NCBI GenBank assembly: GCA_964501365.1
Contig: CAZCST010000011.1
Location: 36,650 to 100,649 of the forward strand
Length of the DNA: 64,000 nucleotides
Direction: 5' to 3'
Source of the DNA: CAZAMB01 sp964501365
GTDB lineage: Bacteria; Planctomycetota; Phycisphaerae; UBA1845
Part shown: piece by piece, positions 34,735-43,130 of the stretch
Layout: each line of letters begins with the position of its first letter
Numbering within the stretch: the stretch's first letter is position 1
The notes under the pieces: model-generated
The model's input: only the letters and a program-made list of their open reading frames with translations
Told to the model about the DNA's origin: nothing
Database searches by the model: none
Program-made: the position numbers and the translations under genes

Positions 34735-35471
34735 ATCGGTTTCAACACATCCAACAGCTTGGTGATCCATCCCCTGGTGGCCGTGGCCTTCAGCGCACCC
34801 TCATTACTCACGACGACCTGTTTGTCCGCTATTTGCGTGCTCAACACGGTGTTGTCGGCAGTGATGTCTTCCTTGCGACAAGTTCCCGTAAGTGTGATCT
34901 GGCTGGATTCCTCATCGTGAACGATTTTGGCCCGCCCTTCGAGCACCAGCAGTCCGTTGGGTTTCACGTCCAGAATGCGGGCCGTGAGCCGCGTGGTTAG
35001 CTTGTCTTCGCGCGACGAGTCGCCCTCGGTCTTGAATTTCTGGTCGAAGTTGTAATCGACGTTGGGCTTCCCGCGGGAGAAATTGGACGAGCCCAGGCCG
35101 CCATTGATGGGTTTGAAAAACGCATCCAGTTCACTCTTAACGTCAAATTTCTTTTTCGTTTCGAGGTCGGAGTCTGCCTCCCACTTTCGCTGCTCGCGAA
35201 CAATGATGGTGATGAGATCGCCGGGCCGGTACGCCTTGGGAGGCACCGGAGGCATCACGGTCCATCCATATTTTTCGTAGACCAGATTTCGAGGGTGTGG
35301 CAGAGCTTCGCGGGCTGGCTTTTCCTCCACCTTGCCCGCATCAGTGAGTCGCTGCCGCGCCCCCAGTGAAGACGTCTGGGCCTTCGCATGTGCCGTCAAG
35401 GCGAACATCAGCGCAACGAATATCATTCGTTGTCTCGTTGCATTGTTGCCCAGGTGCCTTTGCGCGCTCAC
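34731..35471 (-). CDS. flgH: flagellar L-ring protein FlgH, without lipobox
   Basis: 246 aa. FlgH core: YRPGDLITIIVREQRKWEAD, TRLTARILDVKPNGLLVLEG, EDITADNTVLSTQIADKQVV. The N-terminus (MIFVALMFALTAHAKAQTSS) is a Sec signal but has no lipoprotein cysteine, unlike enterobacterial FlgH. The GTG start 35471 overlaps the flgA stop (GTGA); the first codons (RHLGNNATRQR) fall in an 8-bp repeat, so ATG 35426 is an alternative. It forms the outer-membrane ring. Confidence 0.93.
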   Translation of the reverse strand: MSAQRHLGNNATRQRMIFVALMFALTAHAKAQTSSLGARQRLTDAGKVEEKPAREALPHPRNLVYEKYGWTVMPPVPPKAYRPGDLITIIVREQRKWEADSDLETKKKFDVKSELDAFFKPINGGLGSSNFSRGKPNVDYNFDQKFKTEGDSSREDKLTTRLTARILDVKPNGLLVLEGRAKIVHDEESSQITLTGTCRKEDITADNTVLSTQIADKQVVVSNEGALKATATRGWITKLLDVLKPI

Positions 35472-36616
35472 GGCTTCCCTCCCAGCACCAGGCGTGGCTT
35501 CGAATCTTGCTGTTTTTCGCCGCCGCCAGCCGCACGAGCTTCCCCCGGACCTGTGACGACCGCGTCAAATTCGACTTTGTTGTCGTCCACGCTGCGCACT
35601 CGAATGGTTTCGCCGCGCAGGCCGTTGCTGCCGGCCTTGGCCGTGGTGACGACGCGTACTCCGCCGACTTCAGAGACGAGTGTGATGAGCTGCCCGCGCA
35701 GCACCAGCGGCACAGGCTCCAGGGTTTCCAGTTCGATTCGCGTGCCGGCAGGAATGAACTTCTTGGCACGCTGACCCACCACGGTTGATGCGTCGTCCAG
35801 GCCAAGGTCATCGAGCTTCGTAAAAGAGACGGGCATCAGATCAACGTCGGCGGCCACAATCGTTGCCCCCTGATTGATCGCCCGGCGTGCCGTCAGCACA
35901 CTGCGATTCATGGTCGTCCGCACTACGACGGGAATTCTCTGTGCGGTTTTTCCTTCGTTGGCGACCTCCACTTCCAAAGCGCACAATCCCAGCAGCGCGT
36001 TCTTTTCCCGAGTAATGTGGAATTCAAGCGGTGGGCTGGTCAGTTGGAGCTTGTGATCGTCCGAACGATCGAACAGCAATTCGGCCCGTCCGCCGTACCT
36101 GGCGAATTCCCGATGAAAGTGATCTTCGATGGCCTTTCGCAACGTTGTTTCCGGTTGCGGTGTCGCAGACGACGCGACCTTTCCATCGCGGGAAGAGACG
36201 GGCGACGCCACTGCCGGGTTGGCCGCCGAACCTGGAACGATCTGCTGTTGCATGGCGGGTCGCCGAACCTCGCATTGCGCTGCGCCGTTCAGTGCGATTT
36301 TGGCCAGGTTGATGCCTTTCGCACTCAAGGCCGATCGAATCAATGCATGGTGAATGATGCGCGATCCTCCGGCGGGTGGGGCTTCAGTAATCACGATATT
36401 CCGCAGTGCGTCGGCATCCTCCGACGACTCAAAACCCCGCAGTTCCGACACATCGCCCAGCTTGATGGAATCAGCAACGACGACTGCCGATGACCAGACG
36501 CGAAATTCTCCCGCTCGCGCGATTGGCGCGATCAGCAGACAGGCAAGCAACGACAGCAGCGCCGCATCCTTGCGCGCCGCCATCGTTGCCATGGTGTCCT
36601 TTGTCAGTGTCTTCAT
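35468..36616 (-). CDS. flgA: P-ring assembly chaperone FlgA
   Basis: 382 aa, longer than E. coli FlgA (219 aa). Signal (ALLSLLACLLIAPIARAGEF); the SAF domain is in the C-terminal half (VLTARRAINQGATIVAADVD, VVGQRAKKFIPAGTRIELET, LVLRGQLITLVSEVGGVRV, GETIRVRSVDDNK). ATG 36616 is chosen for AAGGA 7 nt upstream; a GTG 7 codons earlier opens the frame. Periplasmic FlgA helps FlgI polymerise around the rod. Confidence 0.9.
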   Translation of the reverse strand: MKTLTKDTMATMAARKDAALLSLLACLLIAPIARAGEFRVWSSAVVVADSIKLGDVSELRGFESSEDADALRNIVITEAPPAGGSRIIHHALIRSALSAKGINLAKIALNGAAQCEVRRPAMQQQIVPGSAANPAVASPVSSRDGKVASSATPQPETTLRKAIEDHFHREFARYGGRAELLFDRSDDHKLQLTSPPLEFHITREKNALLGLCALEVEVANEGKTAQRIPVVVRTTMNRSVLTARRAINQGATIVAADVDLMPVSFTKLDDLGLDDASTVVGQRAKKFIPAGTRIELETLEPVPLVLRGQLITLVSEVGGVRVVTTAKAGSNGLRGETIRVRSVDDNKVEFDAVVTGPGEARAAGGGEKQQDSKPRLVLGGKP

Positions 36617-36694
36617 GTCGCAATCCTTGCGAATCACCGTGCGTCCTGCTTTCCCCTTGTCCGCCTACGCAGGCGGCCCGACTAACTCAAAACC

Positions 36695-37504
36695 CTAGAA
36701 CCTCCTCAAATTCGATACGATCTGAAGCGTTTCATCCGCGCTCTGGATCGACTGGCTGTTCAATTCAAAGGCCCTCTGCGTCGTAATCAGGTCGATAAGC
36801 TCCCGAACCGGATCGACATTGCTCATTTCGAGGTTGCCCTGACTGATCGCTCCCAATCCGTCGGATTGCGGGTTGCCCGTCAACGGCGTCCCGGAGGCAT
36901 CCGTCTCTGTATAGAGGTTGCGGCCAATCTGCTTGAGCCCTTCCGGGTTCACAAATCGGGCGAGCTCGATCTGGCCCACAACATTGAGCGTATTTGAGCC
37001 TTGTTGCTGTACACGGACTTCCCCATTTCGTCCGACGGTTACCTGAGTGGCGTCGGCGGGGATCGCAATGGGCGGCTCCAACATGGATCCGTCAGTATTG
37101 GCCATCACGATGTTGCCGACGGCATTGATCGCAAAGTTTCCGGCCCGGGTGTACGCGGTTGTTTCCGACCCATTTTGAACCGTTTTGACCTGGAAAAATC
37201 CGTTGCCTTCAATCTGCCAATCCAACTGTCGTCCGGTGGGGTCCACCGTGCCTGGTTCGAAATTCAACTGCGTGCTCGACACCTGCACGCCGGTACCCAC
37301 GACCACGCCCAGCGGAATTGGCTCGTCATTCGCATTCGGCACGCCCGGTTCGCGTTTGACCTGATACAAAAGGTCTTCAAAATTCACCCGCGACCGCTTG
37401 AACCCATGCGTGTTGATATTTGCCAGGTTGTTGGCCACGACGTTGAGCTTCTCGTCCAACGCCCGCATTCCTGATGCGGCGGCATGTAGCGCAGTAATGG
37501 CCAT
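36695..37504 (-). CDS. flgG: distal rod protein FlgG
   Basis: 269 aa, close to the usual 260. N-terminus ALHAAASGMRALDEKLNVVA, NNLANINTHGFKRSRVNFED; middle WQIEGNGFFQV, AYTRAGNFAINAVGNIV; C-terminus QGNLEMSNVDPVRELIDLIT, TQRAFELNSQSIQSADE. AGGAG lies 10 nt before the ATG. Twelve nt separate it from flgF. Confidence 0.96.
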   Translation of the reverse strand: MAITALHAAASGMRALDEKLNVVANNLANINTHGFKRSRVNFEDLLYQVKREPGVPNANDEPIPLGVVVGTGVQVSSTQLNFEPGTVDPTGRQLDWQIEGNGFFQVKTVQNGSETTAYTRAGNFAINAVGNIVMANTDGSMLEPPIAIPADATQVTVGRNGEVRVQQQGSNTLNVVGQIELARFVNPEGLKQIGRNLYTETDASGTPLTGNPQSDGLGAISQGNLEMSNVDPVRELIDLITTQRAFELNSQSIQSADETLQIVSNLRRF

Positions 37505-37516
37505 AACTCAATGCTC

Positions 37517-38284
37517 CTACGCTACCCTGCCCAATGTCGAAACCGCCTGACCCGTCGCTGAATCCTGCAATTGCAGGAGTGTCGCGTTCATCTGATAGGC
37601 CCGTGAAACTTCGATCATCTCGGCCAGGCCGGTCATCGCGTCGTAGTTTGATTCTTCGCGCGCGCTTGATACCAGAGTGCCGGCGGCACGTTGCAATTCT
37701 TCCTTCGGATGTTCAAAGAGATTCGCGCCGACCTTCCGCAGTTTTTGCGGATCGGCGGGTGATACGAGCCGTAACTGGGCAACAGACTGCAATCCCTGCC
37801 GAATCGCGCCGTCGCTTCCAATCGCAACAGCGCCCAGTGATGGATCGACGTGGACCGGCATCCCCGCCTGATCCAGCACCCGCCAATTGCCTGATGCATC
37901 GCCGAGCACCAGCTCGCCTGACGGATTCATCGTGAATTCGCCGTCGCGTGTGAGTCTGTTGGTCTTTCCGTCGCTGACGGTGAAAAAGCCATCGCCACGG
38001 ATGGCCACGTCCAGCGGCCGCCCGGTGTTTTCGATGCTTCCCTGCGTAAAGTCGTAGTGCGACGGTCGAACGTTGACGCCGCCGCTGAGTTGATCGAGCA
38101 CTGGGTGTCGAAGCCACGACGATGCTCCCGGCCTGCGCGACTCCACCGTCCTTTGCCGAAATTCCGCGAGGTCGCTCTTAAATCCAGTCGTCTGCGCGTT
38201 GGCCAGATTGTTGGCGTGGAGCGCCTGCCGATGCTCGCACACCTTCATACCCGCTGCAGACAACCAGACCCCGTAGCTACTCAT
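37517..38284 (-). CDS. flgF: proximal rod protein FlgF-like
   Basis: 255 aa. Rod/hook family ends: GVWLSAAGMKVCEHRQALHA, NNLANAQTTGFKSDLAEF; RPLDVAIRGDGFFTV, NRLTRDGEFTMNPSGELVL; C-terminus MTGLAEMIEVSRAYQMNATL. It is shorter and more divergent than FlgG next door, which supports FlgF. ATG 38284 lies inside the last codons of the upstream 67-aa ORF (8-nt overlap). Confidence 0.9.
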   Translation of the reverse strand: MSSYGVWLSAAGMKVCEHRQALHANNLANAQTTGFKSDLAEFRQRTVESRRPGASSWLRHPVLDQLSGGVNVRPSHYDFTQGSIENTGRPLDVAIRGDGFFTVSDGKTNRLTRDGEFTMNPSGELVLGDASGNWRVLDQAGMPVHVDPSLGAVAIGSDGAIRQGLQSVAQLRLVSPADPQKLRKVGANLFEHPKEELQRAAGTLVSSAREESNYDAMTGLAEMIEVSRAYQMNATLLQLQDSATGQAVSTLGRVA

Positions 38285-38480
38285 GTTCAACTCTCTGGGA
38301 GGATTCGCTGCTCGCACGCGCCAAGGCCTCTACGCACAATTCTGCGACACCTCTGTCGAAAAAGTGCTGCGCGACCGCTTCCAAAGTCAGAGCCTGGATG
38401 ATCCGACCCAGCGGCTCCCATCCAAGCGATATGGCTGTCGCATCGCATCGGCCTGAACTGTTGTTTTGGGTGTAACCCAT
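38277..38480 (-). CDS. 67-aa protein of unknown function at the head of the flagellar operon
   Basis: A small gene, MGYTQNNSSGRCDATAIS at its start and ending SSQRVEHE, with a helical, mildly acidic C-terminal half (IIQALTLEAVAQHFFDRG, VAELCVEALARASSE). ATG 38480 has AGGAG at 38489-38493, 8 nt upstream, and a sigma-54-type promoter a further 20 nt up. Its stop overlaps the flgF start, implying translational coupling. No family is recognised. It could be an export or operon regulator, but that is only a guess. A longer frame to 38594 would span the promoter and is less likely. Confidence 0.55.
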   Translation of the reverse strand: MGYTQNNSSGRCDATAISLGWEPLGRIIQALTLEAVAQHFFDRGVAELCVEALARASSESSQRVEHE

Positions 38481-38514
38481 CCAAATAGCTCCTATTCCTG
38501 TTGAGTTCATAAAG

Positions 38515-38530
38515 GCCATTCGCGTGCCAA
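38515..38530 (-). promoter_or_regulatory. sigma-54 (-24/-12) promoter of the flagellar operon
   Basis: On the minus strand TTGGCACG (38530-38523), then CGAA, then TGGC (38518-38515). The diagnostic GG and GC dinucleotides are exactly 10 nt apart, and the -24 half matches the consensus fully. Transcription would start near 38503, 23 nt before ATG 38480. RpoN control is usual for middle/late flagellar genes. Confidence 0.65.
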
Positions 38531-38758
38531 AGAAACCGACGCACATCCCAAATGAAAGTTGACATGCAAATGTAAGATCATAATTTGCAATCATTTATAG
38601 ATTGCCAAAAAGCATGCCCCTTGCGGCATCTGAACTGTGAAATAGCTGTCCTGCTAGCGCAAAAGAAGCCTGCAAATTGCAAATCAGGTCTAATTCTGCG
38701 CGATGAGTGGGATGGCCGTCATGGTGTGCAGCGCGCCTCTGCTCTGTAACGACCTTGC
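38531..38758. other. divergent intergenic region upstream of the flagellar operon
   Basis: AT-richer than its surroundings, with direct repeats of TTGCAAAT type around 38583 and 38672-38682. These might be binding sites for an activator of the sigma-54 promoter. No gene recognised. Confidence 0.35.
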
Positions 38759-40210
38759 TTGACGGTCACCTTGTTTGTACCCACAGTTGCCTTTGTGAAG
38801 ATTCCGCACGTAACGAGCGCAAAGCGGCACGCAGGACTCATTCCGACTCGTCAGCTGGTCATCAACGTGGGTGTGGTATTGGTTGGCCTCCTCACTTTTG
38901 CCGCCCGCGCCCAATTGCCTCCCACCCCGGAGAAGCCTGCACCGGGCGCCGAAGCCAAGCCGCGCCTTTTTGTCGAAACACGCAACCACAATCTAGGCAA
39001 GATCCTCGAGGGCGATCTGGCCAAGGTCGCCTGGAAGATTGAAAACCGAGGTACGGCCGACTTGATCATCGATCACACCAGCTCTGCGTGCGGATGCACC
39101 GTGGTCAAGCTGCGCGAGGAGGACAAAATCATTCGCCCCGGCGCGACCCTGGAGCTACAGGTCGAGTTCAATTCCACCGGCCGGCTTGGCGAACAGAACA
39201 AAACCATCGAAGTATTCAGTAATGACCCCCTTGAGCCGACTGTACAACTCGGCTTCAAAGGGGAGGTGGAAATGCTCTACAGCTCAGACCCCACAAGCGT
39301 GGTCAATCTTCGCGTGCTTCGTCGCGGCGAAACCGCACAAAGGCCGCTTGAATTGATCCCCATGCCGGGCCACGGAACGCTGACCGTCACAAGCCTCGAA
39401 GTTGAGAATGGGGCCCCGATCGAAGTCAAGTCAGAACCCTTTGAGAAAGGCGAACAAAAGGGAGTCAAAATCCTGTTCACCATCTCCGACTCCGCTGCGC
39501 TAGGCTCTGTCAATACTTCGACCACGGTCAAATTCCGTGTCGATGATGTCGAACGAGAGAAATCCTATTCGGTGCGCGGCGAGATCGTCGGTGACCTGAC
39601 ATGGCTTCCGAAGGTGTTGGATGCAACGCGTCAGCCTTCGATTGCCGGAAAGTCGCTCGCCCCGATCACCGTGACATCCACTGACGAGCGCCCGTTCCGA
39701 ATTCTCGAGGCTGACGGCGGGCCATTGCTGGCCGTCTCCATCGCCCCTGGTCGAAAACCAAATCCCGAAACGGAATACCTTGTCCAGGTTGAGGTGAGCG
39801 CGTCGGCTCCGCCCGGCCCCTTTGGAACGTCACTGCGCATCGTCACCAATTCTCTGGATCAGCCCGTGATTGAAGTCCCTGTCTTCGGGATCGTCGCACC
39901 GATCGTTGAAATCGACCCTTCGACGGTTCTATTACGTAAAGATGGAACACCGGCGGGAACCAATCGCAGGCTCCGCATCAAGACGGCCAACGCGTCGCCG
40001 ATGCGAGTTCAAACGGTTTCGTGCGATTCACCCGCAATCACTGTCGCCATCGACGCAACTGCGAGCGCCAGCTACACTCACCTGGTTATTATGGAAGCGC
40101 AGTTGACCGGCGTTCTCCCACAGGGTACTCATCAATCCGTGATCCGAATCACGACGGATGTAAAAGGCGCGGAAAAAATTGAAATCCCTGTGCGGATCGA
40201 AATCCCGTAA
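38759..40210 (+). CDS. secreted DUF1573 protein
   Basis: 483 aa. After a hydrophobic signal (LVINVGVVLVGLLTFAARAQ) comes a DUF1573 Ig-like domain: HNLGKILEGDLAKVAWKIEN, RGTADLIIDHTSSACGCTVV, IIRPGATLELQVEFN and KTIEVFSNDPLEP. A second half repeats weaker Ig-like patterns (GTSLRIVTNSLDQPVIEVPV, GTHQSVIRITTDVKGAEKIE). DUF1573 proteins are abundant in Planctomycetota and Bacteroidota and have no assigned role. The start is uncertain: TTG 38759 or GTG 38795, neither with a clear ribosome binding site. Confidence 0.78.
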   Translation: MTVTLFVPTVAFVKIPHVTSAKRHAGLIPTRQLVINVGVVLVGLLTFAARAQLPPTPEKPAPGAEAKPRLFVETRNHNLGKILEGDLAKVAWKIENRGTADLIIDHTSSACGCTVVKLREEDKIIRPGATLELQVEFNSTGRLGEQNKTIEVFSNDPLEPTVQLGFKGEVEMLYSSDPTSVVNLRVLRRGETAQRPLELIPMPGHGTLTVTSLEVENGAPIEVKSEPFEKGEQKGVKILFTISDSAALGSVNTSTTVKFRVDDVEREKSYSVRGEIVGDLTWLPKVLDATRQPSIAGKSLAPITVTSTDERPFRILEADGGPLLAVSIAPGRKPNPETEYLVQVEVSASAPPGPFGTSLRIVTNSLDQPVIEVPVFGIVAPIVEIDPSTVLLRKDGTPAGTNRRLRIKTANASPMRVQTVSCDSPAITVAIDATASASYTHLVIMEAQLTGVLPQGTHQSVIRITTDVKGAEKIEIPVRIEIP

Positions 40211-40252
40211 ACAGGCCGAATCGAGTCGGTGGCGGCCTGCAGCGAATCAACC

Positions 40253-40426
40253 ATGCTGAAAGACAACAGTCACGTCGATGCAAAATGGAACAATCCCGAC
40301 ATTCCCTGCGGAAATTCCCCGCCGCTACCGTGGTGGCCGGTCTGGCTTGTCTCGCTGGTATGGGTGGCCTGGATCGGCTTTTTGATCGCCATGGTCGTTC
40401 TAATCTTGCGTACTCCGTCCGCCTGA
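40253..40426 (+). CDS. small single-span membrane protein
   Basis: 57 aa: a polar N-terminus (MLKDNSHVDAKWNNPDI, PCGNSPPLPWWP) and one strong transmembrane helix (VWLVSLVWVAWIGFLIAMVV) near the C-terminus. It lies between the DUF1573 and glycosyltransferase genes on the same strand. No ribosome binding site is seen, which lowers confidence. No family recognised. Confidence 0.45.
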   Translation: MLKDNSHVDAKWNNPDIPCGNSPPLPWWPVWLVSLVWVAWIGFLIAMVVLILRTPSA

Positions 40427-40474
40427 TATTCAATTCCCTTCCATCGTTCCCAAACACTCTCGTAGGATTGGGCA

Positions 40475-42292
40475 TTGCCACTATCGCGGGAAATTCTTGA
40501 TCGCAATCTCGGCGCGCTCCATGAGCGGCAACCCGAAGTCGCTGCGCAGATTCAAAACTGCGAATTGCCCGCAGGACTTGTTCCCAGAATCGGTCGCGAC
40601 GGCACGCCGACCCTGATGGTCCCCGGCGATCACGGCCCCGTGTGGATGGGCGGCTCATCCATGCCCCTTGCCAGTGCGGAGGAGATGTTCGGACAAATGG
40701 ACCCGCGCGGGGGCTCGGTGACTCTACCTGCAATGCTCACCGGCATGGAGGCGATCGTCATCGCAGAGCGGATCGCCCCGCGATTTTCGGTATTCGTCGT
40801 GGATGGACCAGCTAACTTCAGGATCGCCTTGTCGCTTCGGGAGTACAGCACTCACTTCAAAACAGGCCGAATCGTGCTGCTCTTCTCCGACGACATTCCC
40901 TCCCGTACGCGCGAATTCTTCAAGCGAAACCCGGGGTTCGCGTTGCCTGCTCACCTGTTCAAAGTCCCGCAAGTTTCAGCAGGGCAACTCGCCAATCTTA
41001 CGCGAACCATGGAAGACGCCGGGGCTGCCGCCATTGACGTTCAACAGGAATGCATCGCTGCCATCTCGAATCGCCTCCGGGCAATGCCGGCGCGGCCGGT
41101 TTGCAACGGGCCCAGGGTTGCCATCCTGAGTAATGACGATTCTCTTTCAACTTCGCAACTGGCCAGACGACTCAAACGGTCCCTCTTGAGCTCTGGCGCA
41201 ACCATCGAAGATTGCCTTCCGACAAGCTCAGACCAGTGCCACGCCGTGGCACGTCTTACCGCCGTTGAGAGACTTGGGGCGGAAATCGTATTTTTTGCAA
41301 ACGGTGTCACTCCATACGAACGGTCCCTCTTCCCGCCACAACTTCCCATCGTGGACTGGATATCCGCCGGAATCGGGCTGCGAAACCCAAGGCCAGGGGG
41401 CCCGTCCGACCTCGTGGTGACGGAAAACCAAACGGACAGCAAGCGGGCTGTAGCCGCCGGCTGGCCTGCGGAACAAGTCGTGCTTTTAGCGCCCGCGACC
41501 GACGACGCGTATGGGGGCATTGATATCGAAAGACCATCCGTCAGCGAACGCTCACCCATTGCGGTGCTTGTGGACCTCCCGGATGACCGGCCCGAGGTCG
41601 CCGGAATCACTCTTCCGAGCCACATCACCCTATGGAAGTCACTCCAAAACGAAGTTTTGCGCCGCAGTGACCGTTACGTTGAAAGTGATTCAAACGAAAT
41701 CCTTCAGGCGGCTCAGCAATCCAGTGGAACAACTCTGACCGACCCCGCGTTGGCTGTCTCGTTCGAGGCCTGTTTGCGCTCGACCATCGCACCGGCCACG
41801 GTTGCCAGGAGCCTTGCATTGGTTCTGGTGAGAAATGGCTTCGAACCGCAAATTTGGGGGCAACATTGGCCCAGACTCGGGCGCGGTCTGGACCTACGCA
41901 AAGGCCCTATTCCATCTGAAGCAAGCCAGTCCGGCTTTTGGAGTACTCCTTCCTGGGTCGTAATCCCCTGGTTCTCGCACTCCGGAATCAAACTTGCGAT
42001 CGACGCCATGGCGAACAGGAGCATCGTGGTCGTGCGCGGAACACGCGACTGTTTTGTTGCCGAATATCCTGGTTTGATCGATCTGGCTGATTCGATCCAT
42101 TGGTTTCGTTCCGGAGGCGAACTCGTCACCATCGTCCGCAGGCTGATTTCCCAACATGCAAATGCCGCCGAAGCTGCGCGCATTGTCGCCCGCAGAATTC
42201 TCACTGAGCACACCCTGTCGAGCCGAATTTCGCGCGTATTCGAATTGGTTCGCACCGCCCAACGCCGCCACCCTTCCAAAGGAAAATCGTGA
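40475..42292 (+). CDS. glycosyltransferase-like protein, CgeB/Maf-like (possible flagellin glycosylation)
   Basis: 605 aa. The N-terminus (REILDRNLGALHERQPEVAA) recalls the opening of Maf motility-associated proteins (FxxNLxAL...P). The C-terminal 130 residues (SWVVIPWFSHSGIKLAIDAM, NRSIVVVRGTRD, VRRLISQHANAAEAARIVAR, TLSSRISRVFELV) match the end of CgeB-like group-1 glycosyltransferases. TTG 40475 follows TAGGA by 8 nt. The gene is not divergent from but close to the flagellar block. A role in glycosylating flagellin is a working guess; a general surface glycan enzyme is the alternative. Confidence 0.6.
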   Translation: MPLSREILDRNLGALHERQPEVAAQIQNCELPAGLVPRIGRDGTPTLMVPGDHGPVWMGGSSMPLASAEEMFGQMDPRGGSVTLPAMLTGMEAIVIAERIAPRFSVFVVDGPANFRIALSLREYSTHFKTGRIVLLFSDDIPSRTREFFKRNPGFALPAHLFKVPQVSAGQLANLTRTMEDAGAAAIDVQQECIAAISNRLRAMPARPVCNGPRVAILSNDDSLSTSQLARRLKRSLLSSGATIEDCLPTSSDQCHAVARLTAVERLGAEIVFFANGVTPYERSLFPPQLPIVDWISAGIGLRNPRPGGPSDLVVTENQTDSKRAVAAGWPAEQVVLLAPATDDAYGGIDIERPSVSERSPIAVLVDLPDDRPEVAGITLPSHITLWKSLQNEVLRRSDRYVESDSNEILQAAQQSSGTTLTDPALAVSFEACLRSTIAPATVARSLALVLVRNGFEPQIWGQHWPRLGRGLDLRKGPIPSEASQSGFWSTPSWVVIPWFSHSGIKLAIDAMANRSIVVVRGTRDCFVAEYPGLIDLADSIHWFRSGGELVTIVRRLISQHANAAEAARIVARRILTEHTLSSRISRVFELVRTAQRRHPSKGKS

Positions 42293-43104
42293 TGTGGAAT
42301 GTTTTCAGCGGAACCATCGTCAATGCGATCACCGTGGCAGTCGGAAGCCTGCTAGGGCTGACCGTCGCCAAATCACTCCCGGAGCGATATCGCGTCATCG
42401 TGCTGCAATGTCTGGGGCTGATGACTATTACCCTTGCCATCGACGCGGGTGTGCTTGGCTTCTCTGCGACGGTCGCAAAGTATCGCAGCACGGTTGCTCA
42501 CCCTGAAACCTACGGAGCAAGGCTCGGCATGATCGTCATTACCTCACTGCTCATCGGGGCAGTCATCGGTACGGCCCTCCGCCTTCACGAGCGCATTGAA
42601 GGAGCCGGTGCATGGATCCATCGACGTTTCTCAACGGGCGAGGGCGGCCTCTTCGCCGAAGGCTTCCTTACCGCCAGCGTGATTTTCTGCGTCGGACCGC
42701 TGACCCTCATGGGATGCATGGAAAACGGCGGACGCGGCAACCCCAGTTATCTCTACATCAAATCGGTTCTCGACGGCTTTTGTTCGCTTGCCCTCGCCTC
42801 ATCCCTTGGAGCGGGCGTGCTGGCCAGCGTTCTTACCGTGATCTTCTTTCAGGGCGGCCTGTCCGCGATTGCCTACGTGACCCTCAATACGGCGGCCTCC
42901 CAGCCTGGAACGCAGGCGATCCACCCCTTGTCGGTCGAACTGATGAGCGCGGTGGGTGGAATCGTCCTCCTTGCCACGTCGTTCCTGATCCTCGACCTCA
43001 AACGCATCGCCGTCGCGAACATGCTCCCCGGCATCTTTCTTCCCCCCGTGGCGATTTGGCTGGCCCAGCATTTGGCTCCCGGCTGGCTGTTGCCTTCGGG
43101 CTGA
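42292..43104 (+). CDS. DUF554 family integral membrane protein
   Basis: 270 aa with six to seven hydrophobic segments (FSGTIVNAITVAVGSLLGLT, VLQCLGLMTITLAIDAGVL, IVITSLLIGAVIGTALRL, LMSAVGGIVLLATSFLILDL). Family marks: EGFLTASVIFCVGPLTLMGC and KSVLDGFCSLALASSLGAGV. It is a putative transporter or channel of unknown substrate. ATG 42292 overlaps the upstream stop (TGATG) with AAGGAAAA before it. Confidence 0.9.
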   Translation: MWNVFSGTIVNAITVAVGSLLGLTVAKSLPERYRVIVLQCLGLMTITLAIDAGVLGFSATVAKYRSTVAHPETYGARLGMIVITSLLIGAVIGTALRLHERIEGAGAWIHRRFSTGEGGLFAEGFLTASVIFCVGPLTLMGCMENGGRGNPSYLYIKSVLDGFCSLALASSLGAGVLASVLTVIFFQGGLSAIAYVTLNTAASQPGTQAIHPLSVELMSAVGGIVLLATSFLILDLKRIAVANMLPGIFLPPVAIWLAQHLAPGWLLPSG

Positions 43105-43130
43105 AAAATGGGGTAAAATTACGGTGGACC

